DNA of 64,000 bases from an uncultured Lachnospiraceae bacterium (GTDB lineage: Bacteria; Bacillota; Clostridia; Lachnospirales; Lachnospiraceae), in the NCBI GenBank assembly GCA_947650155.1, contig CANSUS010000002.1, forward strand, positions 62,001-126,000, written 5' to 3'. The position numbers and the translations under genes were made by a program. Of the stretch, positions 61,573-64,000 are shown piece by piece; position 1 is the first letter of the stretch, and every line of letters begins with the position of its first letter. The notes beneath the pieces were generated by a model that saw only the letters and a list, made by a program, of their open reading frames with translations, was not told the DNA's origin and searched no databases.

Positions 61573-63000
61573 ATGGCAGGAAATTATTTATTTAAGGAAT
61601 ATGGTACGCAGGACTATATTGATCTTGCAGAAGAGTCTGCAAGATGGATCAAAACGACAGAGAAAATTACTCCCTTTGGAAAGAGATGGGATCAGAGCCC
61701 GGATTCGGAAGAAGACTTTTCCGAATATCCAATGTTAACGGAAAAAGCATTGTACGGCGGTTCGGCCGGTATCGGTTTATTTTATCTGCGGCTGTATCAG
61801 GTTACAAAAAAGGAAGAGTATCTGCTGGAAGCAAAGGAGGCGGCCGCGGATATTATTGCAACGGATGAGGGGACGGCTTTTTATGAAAAGGCGTTACAAG
61901 ATGCCAAGGGAACGGAAGATAAGCTGGTGCATGTAAAGAATATGCCAGGGTGGACGATTGGTTATTATAACGGTCCCACAGGCAGCGCCTATCTGGTGCT
62001 GAAACTCTATGAAGTTACGGGAGAGGAACAGTATAGAGATTATGTGATAAAGGCAGCCGATGATCTGTTGGCAGCGGCAAAGAAAGCGCCGGAAGGAATT
62101 TACTTCAGCGAACAGAACGATTTATGCGGAGACGCGGGATTTGTTACCTATCTTGTTTCCGTTTGGGAGATCACAAAGAACAATACCTATTTAGAGGCGG
62201 CAAAGTCGCTTGGAAATTATCTTGTTTCCAAAGGCAGAAAAGCGCCAAAGGGCGGTAAGTATTGGAATGTGGTGGATTTGACAAAGATCGATTTCCCTGC
62301 AGACGTATTTTGGGTAAATCTTGCCCACGGGACTTCCGGCGTAGGCTGGATCTTTACGATTCTTTACCGGGCTTCGGGGGAAGAAGTATATTTGCAGGCG
62401 GCGAAGGATGCGACGGCATATATTCAGGGGATTGCCGTCGGGGATGAGAGAGCCGTGCTTGTTCCGTATCTGGACAGTCTGGAAAGAGGACCTTCCACAG
62501 AGTTTTATTATCTTAGCAGCTGCCACGGACCGGCCGGAACGGCATTATTATTTGAGGCTTTATACACCATTACGAAGGAAGAGGAATATCTGGAATGGGT
62601 TAAGAAACTTTCCAGAGGTATTATTCGGGCGGGCGCTCCCGAGAATTATTCCAGAGGATATTGGAGAAGTCAGGCATTATGCTGCGGTACGCCCGGATTG
62701 TTGGAGCATTTTATATCCGTATACAGATTAACGGGGGAAGAAGAATTTTTAGAATATGCAAAGCGTACTGCCAGAACGGTGATCGGACAATCCCATGTGG
62801 ATGACAGCAGGAGCGATATATACAAGGCGGACAATTCCAGAAGATGGCTTGGAAACTGGTGGAGAACCATTCCTCATGATGTACACAGTTATTCCGGGCT
62901 GTATATTGGCACGGCGGGGAACGCCTGGAGTTTATTGTCTCTGGCAGGCGTATTAAAGAATGAAAAATACATAGAGGTTGTAGAATACAATTATCAGTGA
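61573..63000 (+). CDS. Lanthionine synthetase C-like protein (LanC-like)
   Basis: 475 aa, an alpha/alpha toroid with the seven GxxG-type repeats of LanC/LanCL: GGSAGIGLFYL, NGPTGSAYLVL, GDAGFVTYLV, HGTSGVGWIFT, CHGPAGTALLF, CGTPGLLEHF and IGTAGNAWSLL. Zinc ligands are visible as the Cys of SSCHG and a Cys in ALCCGTPG; a further HVDD may supply the third. LanC adds Cys thiols to dehydroamino acids; animal LanCL proteins add glutathione. No precursor peptide, LanB/LanM or exporter is nearby. The cysteine synthase follows after 26 bp, an unusual partner. Confidence 0.88.
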   Translation: MAGNYLFKEYGTQDYIDLAEESARWIKTTEKITPFGKRWDQSPDSEEDFSEYPMLTEKALYGGSAGIGLFYLRLYQVTKKEEYLLEAKEAAADIIATDEGTAFYEKALQDAKGTEDKLVHVKNMPGWTIGYYNGPTGSAYLVLKLYEVTGEEQYRDYVIKAADDLLAAAKKAPEGIYFSEQNDLCGDAGFVTYLVSVWEITKNNTYLEAAKSLGNYLVSKGRKAPKGGKYWNVVDLTKIDFPADVFWVNLAHGTSGVGWIFTILYRASGEEVYLQAAKDATAYIQGIAVGDERAVLVPYLDSLERGPSTEFYYLSSCHGPAGTALLFEALYTITKEEEYLEWVKKLSRGIIRAGAPENYSRGYWRSQALCCGTPGLLEHFISVYRLTGEEEFLEYAKRTARTVIGQSHVDDSRSDIYKADNSRRWLGNWWRTIPHDVHSYSGLYIGTAGNAWSLLSLAGVLKNEKYIEVVEYNYQ

Positions 63001-63026
63001 ATAACCGACAAAGAGGAGGAAACGTC

Positions 63027-64000
63027 ATGGGTAAAATTTATGATTCCATTACGGAACTGGTGGGAAAAACACCGTTAGTAAGATTACATAGATATGAAGA
63101 CGCAGAAGGGGTAAAAGGGCATATTTTAGGGAAATTTGAATATTTTAATCCATCCGGGAGCGTAAAGGACAGGGCCGCTTTAAATATGATTCTGGAGGCG
63201 GAATATGAAGGAAAATTAAAGCCGGGAATGACTATCGTAGATTATACGAGTGGAAATACCGGAATCGGTACGGCGACTTTTGCAAATGCAAAAGGATATC
63301 ATTATGTGGCAGTCATCCAGCCGGGAGTTTCTGTGGAACGGTCACAGATTTTAAAGGCGCTTGGAGCGGAACTTTTGCAGGTGTCGGATGTTCCCGGCTT
63401 TGTGGAAATGTTAAAAACGGGACTTTCGCTGCAGGGGTTGGGAGAAGTGATGGGCAGTTTTGCCGCGTCCAGAGGATGGTTTTATATTGACCAGTGCGCC
63501 AATCCGGCTAATGCAAGAGCGCATATCCTGAGTACCGGTCCTGAAATTTGGGAGGATACGGATGGAAAAGTGGACTATGTCGTGCAGTTAGTAGGAACGG
63601 GAGGCACTCTGTCAGGACTGTCCGCTTATCTGAGAAAGAAAAATCCTGATGTAAAAATTATCGGGGCGCAGCCGGCGAAGCAGTCGTTAAAAGATCCGGC
63701 GTTCCCGGAGCGGAATACGATCGACGGCGTATTAAAGTTTGACGGCGTACCGGAAGATAAAGTGCCGGCGTTATTCAGTCAGTTTCATGCTTCTTATGAC
63801 GAATGCTTCGATGTGGTGGCAGAGGACGCTTATGAGACCGGGAGGAAGCTTGTGCGGGAGGAAGGATTTTTTGTCGGACAGTCCGCCGGAGCTGCGCTTT
63901 TTACAGCGACGCAGATCGCAAAGAGACCGGAGGCGGCAGGAAAGAATATTGTGGTGATTTTAGCGGATAACGCATTTAAATACTTATCGACTAACATGTA
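63027..64000 (+). CDS. cysK: Cysteine synthase (O-acetylserine thiol-lyase), right end at window edge
   Basis: At least 324 aa, PLP fold type II. The PLP Lys is K47 in NPSGSVKDRAA; the substrate/PLP phosphate loops are TSGNTGIG and VGTGGTLSG, and the C-terminal active-site Ser is in GQSAGAA. The last visible codons (KYLSTNM, then TA) suggest the gene ends with or just beyond the last base. SD aagaggagga 6 nt before the ATG. About 10-15 residues longer than typical CysK through an extra segment near 130-150. In operon with the LanC-like gene and probably under the LysR regulator. Confidence 0.9.
   Translation, partial: MGKIYDSITELVGKTPLVRLHRYEDAEGVKGHILGKFEYFNPSGSVKDRAALNMILEAEYEGKLKPGMTIVDYTSGNTGIGTATFANAKGYHYVAVIQPGVSVERSQILKALGAELLQVSDVPGFVEMLKTGLSLQGLGEVMGSFAASRGWFYIDQCANPANARAHILSTGPEIWEDTDGKVDYVVQLVGTGGTLSGLSAYLRKKNPDVKIIGAQPAKQSLKDPAFPERNTIDGVLKFDGVPEDKVPALFSQFHASYDECFDVVAEDAYETGRKLVREEGFFVGQSAGAALFTATQIAKRPEAAGKNIVVILADNAFKYLSTNM

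Noticed and set aside
61573..64000. Lantibiotic biosynthesis cluster
   Set aside because: Only a LanC-like protein is present; no Cys/Ser/Thr-rich precursor, LanB/LanM dehydratase, protease or ABC exporter is seen in the visible flank.

Overview
The window comes from a low-to-mid GC, Gram-positive, endospore-forming anaerobe of the Clostridia, most probably a gut-type Lachnospiraceae. The pointers are the spoIIAA-spoIIAB-sigF operon, spoVA genes, a SleL-like LysM/GH18 spore lysin, a valS T-box, AsnA, AddA, and typical Firmicute promoters and AGGAGG ribosome sites. I assign no species.

Left part (1-18.5 kb): a 5'-truncated addA with a hairpin-forming 18-bp repeat at its end; an unknown gene; and a TPP-riboswitch-controlled thiamine transporter (thiT). 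Next comes a compact six-gene minus-strand operon (4.7-11.45 kb) that I read as an exosortase G (XrtG) system. It has a membrane protein, a secreted Ser/Glu-rich substrate with a C-terminal sorting tail, two 6-pyruvoyl-tetrahydropterin-synthase-like proteins that lack the usual catalytic Cys, the exosortase, and a GT2 glycosyltransferase. Between this operon and the spore lysin lies a short transcription unit: a strong promoter, about 95 nt that folds into a pseudoknot-like RNA I cannot name, and tRNA-Gly(CCC). Then follow a DHH phosphoesterase, a decayed M56 peptidase, a 57-residue protein, an Rpn/PDDEXK protein and a HAD-CPBP fusion.

Middle part (18.5-39.2 kb): glutamate synthase gltBD behind a leader terminator that looks like an attenuator; a chemotaxis receptor; a 1.5-kb patch of small unknown genes and fragments; asnA; a TetR-flavoprotein operon with two operators; the paired radical SAM / DUF4130 DNA-repair genes; an HPr-like protein lacking the phosphorylated His; a nuclease-helicase; endonuclease IV; and a GH13 enzyme.

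Right part (39.2-64 kb): a 630-bp gene-free stretch with four perfect DnaA boxes; a padR-DUF1700-DUF4097 operon; a pyridoxamine kinase with an ECF S component; a hybrid histidine kinase; and a 137-bp inverted-repeat element. After these come T-box valS, fapA, folC and a TPR protein. The sporulation block follows: spoIIAA-AB-sigF, then a HAD gene, a lipoprotein, and spoVAB-AA-AC in an unusual order without AD/AE. The window ends with an XRE-aminotransferase fusion divergent from a LysR gene, then a LanC-like protein followed by a cysteine synthase that runs to the last base.

The strongest candidates for something undescribed are the exosortase G operon with its pterin-synthase-like pair, the RNA upstream of tRNA-Gly, the LanC-like/cysteine synthase pair, the XRE-aminotransferase fusion with a strong internal ribosome site, and the DnaA-box cluster.
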